Of a DNA stretch of 64,000 nt, positions 1 to 9,455 are shown one piece after another; position 1 is the stretch's first letter; each line of letters begins with the position of its first letter. The stretch is from Clostridiales bacterium. Its GTDB lineage: Bacteria > Bacillota > Clostridia > Oscillospirales > CAG-272. Where the stretch lies: positions 34,729-98,728 of the forward strand of contig DULN01000007.1 of the NCBI GenBank assembly GCA_012840355.1, read 5' to 3'. The notes beneath the pieces are model-generated. The model saw only the letters and a program-made list of their open reading frames with translations, made no database searches and had not been told where the DNA came from. The translations under genes were made by a program, and so were the position numbers.

Positions 1-1976
1 GCGAAATGCGGGTTATCTCGCTCGACCGCGTCATACCCGACAAAACCAAATCGCTGCGCGACGGCGCGATTGTCTGCAACGGGTTTAAGAGTATCGGCGA
101 AAACAGCTGGATGGACCCGCTTTACGAGGCTGTCGGCAGAAAATACGGCTTTACGCTCGACACACCTATCTGCGAGATACCGCCCGAGGGGCTGAAAGTG
201 CTCGCTTATGGGTCAAATACCGAAACTTTCGACGTCGTACGCGAGTATGAGGGTAAGGTCCGCTATCAAAGGGGCGTGCGGTTTGAAGGCATCATCAACA
301 TGATTCAGCGCCGGTACGAGCAGACGCACGACGAGTATTACGAAGAATTTGTCGAGAGCATTCCCTGCCCCAAATGCGGAGGCAAAAGGCTGAAGCCCGA
401 GATACTTGCGGTAACCGTAGGCGGGCTTAACATCGCCGAGCTTTGCGACTTGCCCGTCACCGCGGCGAAAAAGTTTATTGAAGAATTAAAACTCACCGAA
501 ACCGAAGCTACCATCGCGCGCGACATACTAAAGGAGCTCAAGGCGCGGCTTGGGTTTTTGGAGAACGTGGGGCTTGATTACCTGACACTATCGCGCTCGG
601 CGGGTACGCTGTCGGGCGGCGAGGCGCAGCGGATCAGGCTTGCCACGCAGATAGGCTCGTCTCTGATGGGAGTGCTTTACATCCTTGACGAGCCGAGCAT
701 CGGCCTTCACCAGCGCGACAACCATAAACTAATTGACACTCTAAAGCGTCTGCGCGACGTAGGCAACACAGTTATCGTCGTCGAGCATGACGAGGAGACG
801 ATGCTTGAGTCCGATTACATCGTCGACATCGGCCCGGGCGCAGGCGTGCATGGTGGGCAGATTGTGGCTGCAGGCACGCCCGCCGAGGTTATGGCTAACC
901 CTGACTCGATAACCGGCGCGTACCTTTCGGGCAAAAAGCGCATCGAGGTCCCGAAAGAACGCCGGCCCGGTAATGGCAAGTTTTTGCGCGTCGTCGGCGC
1001 GCGGGAGAACAACCTCAAAAACATCACGGTCGACATCCCGCTCGGCATGTTCGTCTGCGTGACCGGCGTATCCGGCTCGGGCAAGTCGTCGCTCGTCAAC
1101 TCTGTCCTTTACCGCGCCCTTGCGAAGGAGCTAAACCACGCATACGCTGCGCCCGGAAAGCACGACCGCATTGAGGGCATCGAGCACCTTGACAAAGTAA
1201 TCGCGATCGACCAAAGCCCGATAGGCCGCACGCCGCGCTCTAACCCCGCGACTTACACCGGGCTGTTCAACGACATAAGGGAGCTTTTCGCGAGCACGCC
1301 CGACGCGAAAATGCGCGGCTACACCGCCAGCCGGTTCTCATTTAACCTCAAAGGCGGGCGCTGCGAAGCATGCGAAGGTGACGGCGTCAAGAGGATTGAG
1401 ATGCACTTTTTGCCCGACGTATACGTCACCTGCGACGTTTGCCACGGCAAGCGCTACAACCGCGACACCCTCGAGTGCAAATACAAGGGCAAAAACATAT
1501 ATGAAGTGCTCGAGATGACAGCCGAGGAGGCTACCGAGTTTTTCGCCAATATCCCGCGGCTTTACCGAAAGCTCAAGACGCTTTGCGACGTCGGGCTTGG
1601 TTATATCCGGATAGGGCAGTCGTCGACCACGCTGTCGGGCGGCGAGGCGCAGCGCGTCAAGCTCGCGACTGAGCTTTCGCGCCGCAGCACGGGCAAGACG
1701 ATATATATCCTCGACGAGCCGACGACCGGCCTTCACACCGCCGACGTTGATAGGTTGATTTCAGTCTTGCAAACGCTTGTCGACTCCGGCAACACCGTTG
1801 TGGTCATCGAGCACAACCTTGACGTTATCAAGACTGCGGATTATATAATCGACCTTGGGCCTGAGGGCGGCGACGCGGGCGGTGAAGTGGTCGCCACAGG
1901 CACGCCTGAAGAGGTGGCTATGTGCGAGCGCTCTTATACGGGCAAGTTCTTAAAAAAAGTGCTCGGCAAAAGCTGA
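1..1976 (+). CDS. uvrA: Excinuclease ABC subunit A, C-terminal two thirds (5' end outside window)
   Basis: This is the DNA-damage recognition ATPase of nucleotide excision repair, which acts as a UvrA2-UvrB complex. The reading frame is open from the left edge, so the first Walker A and the true start lie outside; about 656 residues remain of a usual 940. Visible are a CPKCGGKR zinc module near nt 366, the first ABC signature LSGGEAQR near nt 607 with its Walker B (YILDEP), the second Walker [10 protein letters not shown] near nt 1070, the CEACEGDG...CDVCHGKRY zinc finger near nt 1365-1455, and the second LSGGEAQR near nt 1636 with [11 protein letters not shown]. The gene ends in TGA at 1974. 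Family assignment is secure. Confidence 0.97.
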   Translation, partial: EMRVISLDRVIPDKTKSLRDGAIVCNGFKSIGENSWMDPLYEAVGRKYGFTLDTPICEIPPEGLKVLAYGSNTETFDVVREYEGKVRYQRGVRFEGIINMIQRRYEQTHDEYYEEFVESIPCPKCGGKRLKPEILAVTVGGLNIAELCDLPVTAAKKFIEELKLTETEATIARDILKELKARLGFLENVGLDYLTLSRSAGTLSGGEAQRIRLATQIGSSLMGVLYILDEPSIGLHQRDNHKLIDTLKRLRDVGNTVIVVEHDEETMLESDYIVDIGPGAGVHGGQIVAAGTPAEVMANPDSITGAYLSGKKRIEVPKERRPGNGKFLRVVGARENNLKNITVDIPLGMFVCVTGVSGSGKSSLVNSVLYRALAKELNHAYAAPGKHDRIEGIEHLDKVIAIDQSPIGRTPRSNPATYTGLFNDIRELFASTPDAKMRGYTASRFSFNLKGGRCEACEGDGVKRIEMHFLPDVYVTCDVCHGKRYNRDTLECKYKGKNIYEVLEMTAEEATEFFANIPRLYRKLKTLCDVGLGYIRIGQSSTTLSGGEAQRVKLATELSRRSTGKTIYILDEPTTGLHTADVDRLISVLQTLVDSGNTVVVIEHNLDVIKTADYIIDLGPEGGDAGGEVVATGTPEEVAMCERSYTGKFLKKVLGKS

Positions 1977-2016
1977 GCCGGTCACCGTGCAATTTTTCCG
2001 CAACGGGGTCTTTGTT

Positions 2017-2646
2017 ATGCCTTCCCATTCAATACATTTGCTTGTAGCGTATAATTTTGAGCCGAACGGCTCGCCCGAGTTTTATACCGGCTGCATTGCG
2101 CCCGACGCCGTGCGAGATCGCGAGGACAAAGACCGCACGCACCTGCGCGATTTGCCGGAACACGAGCGTCCCGGCGCGCTCGCGGGGCTTGCCCGCAAGC
2201 TTGACCTTAGCCGAGGCGAAAACCTTGGCGCCGTGCTGCACCTTTACACCGATATTCTTTGGGATACCTCGCACCTTAAGCGATACATTGAGTCGTACGG
2301 CGAGGGCTGGTTTCTGCCGTACCGGCACGAAACTGCTATCGCGGGCGCATGGATGTTCCACCACATGCCGCATATCCGCAGGCTTTGGGAGGTTGTCGCG
2401 GATGCCGCTGAAAAAGGTATTGGTTTTAATGCTTGCAAAGCAGTTTGTGAGGGCGTCTTCCCCGGTTGCGAAAAACTATGCGGCACACAGTGCGGCGATG
2501 TCAGGGGCATGATACTCTACAACTTTAACTGGAACAAAACCCACAATCCCGAGCCAAGCCAAGCGTTCCCTCCAAGCGTAATAAGCGAGTTCGCGAACCA
2601 TGCCGCACGGTCTTTTGCCGAGTTTTTGAAAGAGTACGGGTTATAG
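2017..2646 (+). CDS. Zinc-dependent phospholipase C-like protein
   Basis: This is a small protein (209 aa from this start) that opens with MPSHSIHLLVA, followed by SPEFYTGCIAPDAV and KDRTHLRDL. This pattern is typical of the clostridial PF00882-like zinc-dependent phospholipase C family. Histidines recur in the middle (LHLYTDILWDTSHLKR, RHETAIAGAWMFHHM), consistent with metal binding. The frame can be extended to a GTG at 1987, but the ATG at 2017 matches the family's MPS start better, so I chose it. There is no signal peptide, so the protein is probably cytosolic and its substrate is unknown. It follows uvrA by 40 bases and may be cotranscribed. Confidence 0.7.
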   Translation: MPSHSIHLLVAYNFEPNGSPEFYTGCIAPDAVRDREDKDRTHLRDLPEHERPGALAGLARKLDLSRGENLGAVLHLYTDILWDTSHLKRYIESYGEGWFLPYRHETAIAGAWMFHHMPHIRRLWEVVADAAEKGIGFNACKAVCEGVFPGCEKLCGTQCGDVRGMILYNFNWNKTHNPEPSQAFPPSVISEFANHAARSFAEFLKEYGL

Positions 2647-2750
2647 GTTTTATGGGAGCATTCCCTTATAAGCTCCCACAATTCGTTAAAAAATTTGCGC
2701 CGCCCTCCGGTTCCCTTATCCTTAGGGCGGCTTTAGCTGCACAAGTAAAA

Positions 2751-2784
2751 TACCCCGCAGCCATAAAACTGCGGGGTTTATTTG
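2751..2784. terminator. Bidirectional terminator between the phospholipase-like gene and polC
   Basis: The 8-bp stem CCCCGCAG (2753-2760) / CTGCGGGG (2769-2776) has T-rich tracts on both sides. It lies between two convergent genes, so it probably serves both. Two further hairpins lie just upstream (2652-2675 and about 2704-2732). Confidence 0.75.
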
Positions 2785-2799
2785 TAGCTAATTACACAT

Positions 2800-5700
2800 T
2801 TAAAACAGCGAAAGCTGGTTCGTCTCGGAAAGCCCGTCGAGCACGCCATTCTCGGCGAGGACGTCTATTACCGGCTTTGAGAGCCCCGCGCGGATGCGCA
2901 GGTCCTCAATCGAGTAAATCTCCTCTTTCGCCATGACCTCGGCGATGTTGCGAGCCGCCGTCTCGCCGATGCCGGCGAGCGAGGAGAACGGCAGCCGGAT
3001 TTTGCCGTCCTCGGGCTTGAAGACAAATGCGTCCGACTTTTTGAGGTCTACCGGTAAAAACTCAAACCCGCGCGCGTAAAACTCGTTGACGAGCTGCAGC
3101 GTCGTCACCATCGCGGCTTCTTTTTGCGAAAGCTCGCCGTTCTTTTTGCTTGAGAGCTCCTCAAGCACGCGCTCGACTTCCCTTTTGCCGCGCATGACAA
3201 GCTGCGCTTCAAACCCGCCTGGTGCTACAGTGAACATCGCGGCGTAAAACTCGAGCGGGCGGTATACCTTATACCAGCCGAGCCGAATCGAGCTCATCGC
3301 GTAAGCCGCTGCGTGGGCTTTCGGGAACATGTACTTGATTTTGCCTAGCGACTCAATATACCAGTCGGGCACGTTGTGGGCTTTCATCGCCTCGACCATC
3401 TCGGGCTTGAGCGGCTGCCCTTTTTTGTTTTTGCGCACGAACTCCATAATTTTGAACGCGTCGCTCGGGTCAAGCCCGTATTTCATAAGCGTCAGCATTA
3501 TGCCGTCGCGCGTTCCGATAACCTCCGAAATCGTGCAGATGCCGCTTCGTATCAGCTCTTGAGCGTTGCCGCTCCACACGTCCGTACCGTGCGTGAGTCC
3601 CATTATCTGCATGAGGTCGGCAAACGACTTCGGCTTTGCCTCCTCGAGCACCGGCAAAACGAACGAGGTACCCATCTCCGGCAATCCAAGCGTGCCAAGC
3701 TTTATTCCACCGATGTCATCGGGCTTTATGCCCAGAGGCTTTGTCGAAAGAAAAAGCTCGTACACTTTGGGGTCGTTCATCGGTACGCTGGTTACAGGGA
3801 TGCCTGTGAACTTTTCCATCCATTTGTACTTAGTCGGCACATCGTGCCCGAGCTCGTCGAGCTTCAGCAGTGTGTCGTGCAGGTACTCGAAAGTAAAATG
3901 AGTTGTGATGACGCCTGAGCCGGGGTCGTCGGCGGGGTGCTGCACCGGCGTGAAGTCGTATATCTCCATATCGCGCGGCACGACGACTATTCCGCCCGGG
4001 TGCTGCCCGGTCGTGCGCTTGACGCCGACGCAGCGCGAAACGAGCCGGTTTACCTCCGCCTTTGATACTTTCAGCCCCTTGCCTTCGATATATTTCATTA
4101 CAAAGCCGTATGCTGTCTTCGACGCGAGCGCGCCAATCGTGCCTGCGCGGAAGACGTTTTCGGCGCCGAACAGCTCCTCGGTGTACTTGTGGACCTTCGC
4201 CTGGATTTCGCCGCTGAAGTTGAGGTCGATATCGGGCGACTTTTCGCCGTAAAACCCTAGGAATGTCTCAAATGGGATGTCGTGGCCGTCGCCGTAAAGC
4301 TTCGTTCCGCATACGGGGCAGTTTTTATCGGGCAGGTCGAAGCCCGAGCCGGCATTAGCCTCATTAGAAAAATCGCTGTATTTGCAGTTTGGGCACACAT
4401 AGTGCGGCGGCAGCGGGTTGACTTCGGATATCCCCGCGAAGAATGCGACCGCCGACGAGCCGACCGAGCCGCGAGAGCCGACAAGGTACCCTTGGCTTTC
4501 GCTGAAAGCAACGAGTTTCTGCGCAATTATATACAGCACCGCGAATCCGTTTTTGATAATCGACGTAAGCTCGCGGTCGAGCCGCTTCGATACGGCTTCG
4601 GGCAGCGGGTCGCCGTATATCGCCTTTGCGCGGCTGTAGCATAGGTTTTGCAGCTCCTCCTCGGCTCCTTCCATTTGCGGCGTGAACGTGCCTTTGGGGA
4701 ACGGGCGGATATCGTCTTCCACCATGTCGGCGATTTTGTTGGGGTTTGTTACCACCACTTCCCAAGCTTTTTCGGGCGGAAGGTAGTCAAACTCGGCGAG
4801 CATTTCGGCCGTCGTGCGGAAATACAGCCCAACCTCGCGGTCGGCGTCTTGGAACTTCATGCCCGAGAGCAATATCTTGCGGTATATCTCGTCGTGCTTT
4901 TCGATAAAATGCGCGTCGCAGGTCGCGACGACCGGCTTGCCGTATTTTTCGCCTAGCTCTATGATTTTTTTATTGAGCGCAACAAGCTCGTCACGGTTCT
5001 TAACCCTTTGGCTGTCGATAAGGTATTGGTTGTTGCAAAGCGGCTGGATTTCAAAGTAGTCGTAAAATGACGCGATTTCTTCGATCTCAGCCTCGGCCTT
5101 GTTTTCAAGCAGCGCCGTAAAAAGCTCGCCCTCGGAGCAGGCGGTGCCAAGTATCAGCCCCTCGCGGTGAAGGTTCAGCACCGACTTCGGTATGCGCGGG
5201 TGGCGCCTGTAGCAGTGCAGATAGCCGTATGAGATGAGCTTATATAGGTTTTTCAGCCCCGTGCGGTTTTTTGCTAGGATTATAATGTGATATGTCGGCA
5301 AAACCAGCGGGTCGGCTTTATCAGCCATCGCGGCTGTCATCTGCGCAAGGTCGGTTATGCCCTCTTTGCGCAGCTTGTCCGCCATAGCGAGGAATATCTT
5401 AGCCAGAACCGCCGCGTCTTCATGCGCACGGTGATGCTCGAACTCGCCGAATCCAAAATAATCTGCGAGCACGTCTAGCCTATGCTTTTGCAGCTCGGGG
5501 TTGACATACCGCGACATCGCGAGGGTGTCGACGTATGTATTCGGGAATGGATACCCTTCCTTGTCGGCGACCCGGCGGATAAAGCCGATGTCGAACGAGG
5601 CGTTATGCGCGACAAGTATGCCGCCGCCGGCAAACTCGAGGAAGGCGCGCACCGCTTCGGCCTCGGACGGCGCATCCTTGACCATCTCGTCGGTTATACC

Positions 5701-7263
5701 AGTCAGCGCGGTTATCTCCTCCGGTATATGCTCGCCTGGGTTGACATAGGTGCCGAACACCTCTTTTACTTCGCCGCCGGATATTTTGACCGCGCCAATC
5801 TCGGTGATGTGGTTTTTCAGCGACGAAAGGCCGGTGGTTTCAATGTCGAACACTATAAACTCGCCGGAAAAAGGCTTATTAGCCGAGCCGAACACCGCTC
5901 GCGCGGTGTCGTTTACAAAGTAGGCTTCGGCGCCCCAAATCACCTTCTGCCCGAGCTTTTCAGCGGTTTCCATCGCCTTTTGGAATCCCTGCACGCCACC
6001 GTGGTCAGTGATCGCGACGGCGCGGTGGCCCCACTTGTGCGCAAGCTCGACGATTTTGTCGGGCGGGATAATCGCGTCCATCGCCGACATCTGGGTGTGC
6101 AGGTGCAGCTCGACGCGCTTTTTCGGCGCGTCTTCGGGATACCCCTCAGGTATTATGCCGGCGGGGATATCCTCGATATTGTCACTGCGCTCGATTTTTA
6201 CGATTTTTGCGATAGACGACGGCGCAAAAACCAGCTCGCCCTCAAAGTCGTCGAATTTAAACGAGCCTTTCATCGCAAGCACGTCGCCAACCGCGATTGA
6301 CTCTGATTTCCCGTCGTCTTCCTCAGCTTTAATCACCCATTTTGCGCTAATTGAGCCGTCAAAGTCGGTAATTGAAAACGAAACGGTGACCCGGTCGCCG
6401 CGCCTGTTTTTCTTCACTTCGCACTCGAAGACTTCGCCGAGCACGACTAATCCCCTGCCCGGCTTTCGCATGTTGCGCAGCGGCGTGGGGGTTACGATAT
6501 TAAACTGCGGGCCGAAAATATATGTAGGGTTAGCTACATCAAATATAAGGTTGCCGATTTTGTAAGCCGTGTCGGATATAGCCTCAACCACAGCCTCTTC
6601 AGTATTAAGCGACGGCAGCTTTTCCTCCGGCTCCGGGGGCGCATCCTGAGAAGTATCGCCATTTTCTTCAGCCGGGTGCGGCGGCTCCAGCACAATCTGC
6701 GAGGCGAGGAGCGCAAGCTGGCTGCGGCTGTACTCCTCATAGTCCGGGATATACCCTTCGTCGCGCCTTATTGTGACTTTCGCGCGCAGCCCGAACTCGC
6801 TTTGGATTATGCTCGCTATAATATCCGGCGTGCGCGCGTCGTAAAGCAGCCCGATGCCGCCGTCCGAAAACGGTATTTCAATGTCTAGCTCTACTTGCTC
6901 TTCCCCACCTGCAACGCGGCTGCGGTTTAGTGTGTATTTCGCGTTGTCGAAAAACCCGCGCGAAACAGCGCCAATTCGCTCGGTTTCGATTAGTATCTCG
7001 CGTATGCAGTCGTAGCAGAAAAGCTCCGATGGATAGCGAGGCAAAATCCTAATCGAGCGCAAATCATATGCGGCGCGTAAATCTTCTTCAAGCGCGTATA
7101 GCTTCGATTTCGGGTGGACCGATTCGAAAAAAGCGCTGACTTCGACAAGTCGGCGCTCTTTTTCGGCTAGTATATTTATAATGCGCCCCTCATTCATGAG
7201 CCCCACAAACTCGGGGCGCGGGTTATATCGCTTAAACTGCTGGGCAAGCGTCTTGTTCGTCAT
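2800..7263 (-). CDS. polC: DNA polymerase III alpha subunit, PolC type
   Basis: This is the replicative polymerase of low-GC Gram-positive bacteria, with built-in proofreading. The length (1487 aa) fits PolC (about 1440). In order it has an N-terminal domain, an OB-fold near residues 260-350, the first PHP part with LHLHTQMSAMDA near 385, an inserted DEDD exonuclease (FDIETTGL near 472, VAHNASFD, HRAHEDA), the second PHP part, a palm with GSRGSVGSS, a zinc motif CPNC...CPVCG, DIDLNFSGE, and a C-terminal helix-hairpin-helix region. An acidic low-complexity linker lies near residues 200-220. The ATG at 7263 has GGAG six bases upstream. It is the last gene of the rpsB-side block, as in Bacillus and many Clostridia. 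Confidence 0.98.
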   Translation of the reverse strand: MTNKTLAQQFKRYNPRPEFVGLMNEGRIINILAEKERRLVEVSAFFESVHPKSKLYALEEDLRAAYDLRSIRILPRYPSELFCYDCIREILIETERIGAVSRGFFDNAKYTLNRSRVAGGEEQVELDIEIPFSDGGIGLLYDARTPDIIASIIQSEFGLRAKVTIRRDEGYIPDYEEYSRSQLALLASQIVLEPPHPAEENGDTSQDAPPEPEEKLPSLNTEEAVVEAISDTAYKIGNLIFDVANPTYIFGPQFNIVTPTPLRNMRKPGRGLVVLGEVFECEVKKNRRGDRVTVSFSITDFDGSISAKWVIKAEEDDGKSESIAVGDVLAMKGSFKFDDFEGELVFAPSSIAKIVKIERSDNIEDIPAGIIPEGYPEDAPKKRVELHLHTQMSAMDAIIPPDKIVELAHKWGHRAVAITDHGGVQGFQKAMETAEKLGQKVIWGAEAYFVNDTARAVFGSANKPFSGEFIVFDIETTGLSSLKNHITEIGAVKISGGEVKEVFGTYVNPGEHIPEEITALTGITDEMVKDAPSEAEAVRAFLEFAGGGILVAHNASFDIGFIRRVADKEGYPFPNTYVDTLAMSRYVNPELQKHRLDVLADYFGFGEFEHHRAHEDAAVLAKIFLAMADKLRKEGITDLAQMTAAMADKADPLVLPTYHIIILAKNRTGLKNLYKLISYGYLHCYRRHPRIPKSVLNLHREGLILGTACSEGELFTALLENKAEAEIEEIASFYDYFEIQPLCNNQYLIDSQRVKNRDELVALNKKIIELGEKYGKPVVATCDAHFIEKHDEIYRKILLSGMKFQDADREVGLYFRTTAEMLAEFDYLPPEKAWEVVVTNPNKIADMVEDDIRPFPKGTFTPQMEGAEEELQNLCYSRAKAIYGDPLPEAVSKRLDRELTSIIKNGFAVLYIIAQKLVAFSESQGYLVGSRGSVGSSAVAFFAGISEVNPLPPHYVCPNCKYSDFSNEANAGSGFDLPDKNCPVCGTKLYGDGHDIPFETFLGFYGEKSPDIDLNFSGEIQAKVHKYTEELFGAENVFRAGTIGALASKTAYGFVMKYIEGKGLKVSKAEVNRLVSRCVGVKRTTGQHPGGIVVVPRDMEIYDFTPVQHPADDPGSGVITTHFTFEYLHDTLLKLDELGHDVPTKYKWMEKFTGIPVTSVPMNDPKVYELFLSTKPLGIKPDDIGGIKLGTLGLPEMGTSFVLPVLEEAKPKSFADLMQIMGLTHGTDVWSGNAQELIRSGICTISEVIGTRDGIMLTLMKYGLDPSDAFKIMEFVRKNKKGQPLKPEMVEAMKAHNVPDWYIESLGKIKYMFPKAHAAAYAMSSIRLGWYKVYRPLEFYAAMFTVAPGGFEAQLVMRGKREVERVLEELSSKKNGELSQKEAAMVTTLQLVNEFYARGFEFLPVDLKKSDAFVFKPEDGKIRLPFSSLAGIGETAARNIAEVMAKEEIYSIEDLRIRAGLSKPVIDVLAENGVLDGLSETNQLSLF

Positions 7264-7278
7264 TTTTCGCTCCGGATG

Positions 7279-8388
7279 TTACTCTTTGCAGCTTATGCAT
7301 TCTTGGGCGGCTTTTTCAGCGGCATCGATTTCGTCAAGAAGCACGGGGATAATATCTTCCTCCGCTATCTTGCGCACGGGCACGCCCGAGCGGAAAAGTA
7401 ACGCTTCCCCCCTGCCGCCCGCGACGCCAAAATCGGCTTCGCGCGCCTCGCCGGGTCCATTTACCGCGCAGCCCATCACCGCGACGGTGTACCTGCGTGA
7501 AAGCGCCTTCCCTTTGTATTTTTCCTCAATAGCGCGCTCCAGCCGCTCGACGGTGGCGATAAGGTCAAAGCCTGTGCGCGCGCAAGTTGGGCATGATATG
7601 ACATCAATGCCTGCACTGTTTAGACCCAGTGCGGCGAGGATTTCGCGGCCCCGCCTTACTTCAAGCACAGGGTCTGCGGTAAGCGAGACGCGGATGGTGT
7701 CGCCGATGCCGTCGCACAAAAGCGCGCCGATGCCTATAGCCGATTTTATTGTGCCGCGTGCGTCGGTGCCCGCTTCAGTCACACCGAGGTGCAGCGGGTA
7801 ATCGCAGCGCTCGGCGACAATACGGTTAGCCATAACCGTGTCGGCTACCGACGACGACTTTATCGCGACGATGATGTCGTAAAAGTCGAACTTCTCAAGC
7901 AGCGATATATGATATAGCGCGCTTTCGGCCAGAGCCTCAGGAGTGGGGCGGCCGTAGCGCGCGAGTATATGCTTTTCAAGAGAGCCGCTGTTGACGCCTA
8001 TCCTTATTGGGATTCCCCGCTTTTTGCAGGCGTCGGTGACAAGCTTTATTTTCTCGTCCCCGCCAATGTTGCCGGGGTTGATTCGGATTTTGTCGGCGCC
8101 GGCGTCAGCCGCGAGCACAGCCAGCCGCGCGCTGAAATGTATGTCGGCAACAATCGGCATTTTTATACCCGAAAGCTTAAACCTGTATATCGCGCGGGCT
8201 GATTCTTCGTCAGTCACGCTCACGCGGACAATGTCGCAGCCCGCTTTTTCAAGCTCACGAAGCTGCGCGAGCGTGGTTTCTATTTCCGACGTGCGCGTGT
8301 TGGTCATCGATTGCACGCTAATGGGCGCGCCGCCGCCGACCGTGACGCTTCCGACCCGTACGGGCTTAGAGTTTCGCCTTTTTATCAT
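7279..8388 (-). CDS. ispG: 4-hydroxy-3-methylbut-2-en-1-yl diphosphate synthase (IspG/GcpE)
   Basis: This [4Fe-4S] enzyme of the MEP isoprenoid pathway converts MEcPP to HMBPP. The C-terminal cluster cysteines are visible in SCPTCART and MGCAVNGPGEA. The TIM-barrel part carries ISVQSMTNTRT near the N-terminus and RINPGNIG. The frame extends to a GTG at 8403, one base past the rseP stop. The ATG at 8388 (MIKRRNSKPVRVG) looks like the usual IspG start and has AAGGTG 12 bases upstream, so I prefer it. With dxr two genes upstream, this block holds two MEP pathway steps beside uppS and cdsA, which use or parallel the product. Confidence 0.96.
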   Translation of the reverse strand: MIKRRNSKPVRVGSVTVGGGAPISVQSMTNTRTSEIETTLAQLRELEKAGCDIVRVSVTDEESARAIYRFKLSGIKMPIVADIHFSARLAVLAADAGADKIRINPGNIGGDEKIKLVTDACKKRGIPIRIGVNSGSLEKHILARYGRPTPEALAESALYHISLLEKFDFYDIIVAIKSSSVADTVMANRIVAERCDYPLHLGVTEAGTDARGTIKSAIGIGALLCDGIGDTIRVSLTADPVLEVRRGREILAALGLNSAGIDVISCPTCARTGFDLIATVERLERAIEEKYKGKALSRRYTVAVMGCAVNGPGEAREADFGVAGGRGEALLFRSGVPVRKIAEEDIIPVLLDEIDAAEKAAQECISCKE

Positions 8389-8404
8389 TAAGCCTAATGG
8401 CACC

Positions 8405-9433
8405 TTACTTTATGAACAGTTTCATTATGTCTTTATAGGTGATAAACACCATTGCGAGCATTAAAAGGACTATGCCGGCGAAGTGGACGTAGCCTTCGTA
8501 TTCGGGGTTAATCGGCTTGCCGCGTATAGCCTCGATGAGAAGGAACACCAGCCTGCCGCCGTCGAGCGCGGGCAGCGGCAAAAGGTTGAAGATGCCGAGG
8601 TTCATCGAGATGAGGGTGCAGAGGTAAAGAAGGTTATACGTTCCCGCTTTCGCCGCCTCGCCAATGGCATTGGTGACCCCCACGGGGCCGGAAATATGCT
8701 CGACGCCGTACCTGCCGGTGAGAAAGTCGAATATCGACTCCCAAATCAACTTTACCGTCGTGGCAGATTGGTAAAACGCATGGCGGATGACCACGACGGG
8801 CGTTTTCTTTTCGGCGGCGACCACGAAGTCGACCTCGCCGAACACCACGCCGTCTTCAATGATTGTTGGGAAGATGACGTCTTTTACGACGATTGTTTCC
8901 CCCGCGCGCTTTACCGTGATGTCGAGCGGCTCGATGCCGTTGCGCATTATCTCGTAGACGAGCTCGTATGAGGTGTGGACTTTGGTGTCGCCGACCTTTA
9001 TGATTTGGTCGCCTACTTTAAGCCCCGACGCCTGCGAGAGCGCGCCTTCCTCGGCAAAGCGCAAGATGGTGGTCGAGCCGAGCGTCGTCGTCGTCATAAC
9101 CAGCACGCACATGACGATTATGCCGAGCAAGATGTTCATAATCGAGCCGGCCGAAAGGATTAAAAACCTTTGCCAAATCGGCTTTTTGGTCAGCGCGCCG
9201 GGATCGTCGCTTTGCTCATCCTCGCCTACCATGCTGACAAACCCGCCGATAGGCAGCGCTCGGAGCGAGTAGTCTATGCCGGTCTTTTTCGAGCGGCGGG
9301 TGAAGAGCCTTGGCCCCATGCCTATGGCGAACTCGCGGATTTTTACCTTGAATATGCGCGCGAAAAGGTAATGCCCCAGCTCGTGCACCAAAATAAAGAC
9401 GCCAAATATCAATACGGCAAGCAGGATATAAAT
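8405..9433 (-). CDS. rseP: RIP metalloprotease RseP (site-2 protease)
   Basis: This is an intramembrane zinc metalloprotease that cleaves anti-sigma factors and signal-peptide remnants. It has the catalytic HELGH in the first transmembrane helix, one central PDZ domain (about 95 residues, with GDQIIKVGD), and the second metal site NLLPLPALDGGRL followed by the last membrane segments. Start choice is unusual. No ATG or GTG is in frame upstream of HELGH. A TTG at 9412 would cut the first helix short. AGAGGTG lies 7 bases before an in-frame ATT at 9433, which would give MYILLAVLIFGVFILVHELGH, the normal family N-terminus. I therefore place the start at the ATT, with a CTG at 9424 as the alternative. 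Confidence 0.9.
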   Translation of the reverse strand: MYILLAVLIFGVFILVHELGHYLFARIFKVKIREFAIGMGPRLFTRRSKKTGIDYSLRALPIGGFVSMVGEDEQSDDPGALTKKPIWQRFLILSAGSIMNILLGIIVMCVLVMTTTTLGSTTILRFAEEGALSQASGLKVGDQIIKVGDTKVHTSYELVYEIMRNGIEPLDITVKRAGETIVVKDVIFPTIIEDGVVFGEVDFVVAAEKKTPVVVIRHAFYQSATTVKLIWESIFDFLTGRYGVEHISGPVGVTNAIGEAAKAGTYNLLYLCTLISMNLGIFNLLPLPALDGGRLVFLLIEAIRGKPINPEYEGYVHFAGIVLLMLAMVFITYKDIMKLFIK

Positions 9434-9455
9434 TTTAAAGCACCTCTAATCGAAA

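Noticed and set aside
2652..2936. Plus-strand frame crossing the polC end
   Set aside because: It reads through the terminator and the antisense of polC, with Arg/Ala-rich noise composition.
5482..6300. 272-codon plus-strand frame inside polC
   Set aside because: It lies wholly antisense to conserved exonuclease and PHP motifs of polC and has no independent signals.
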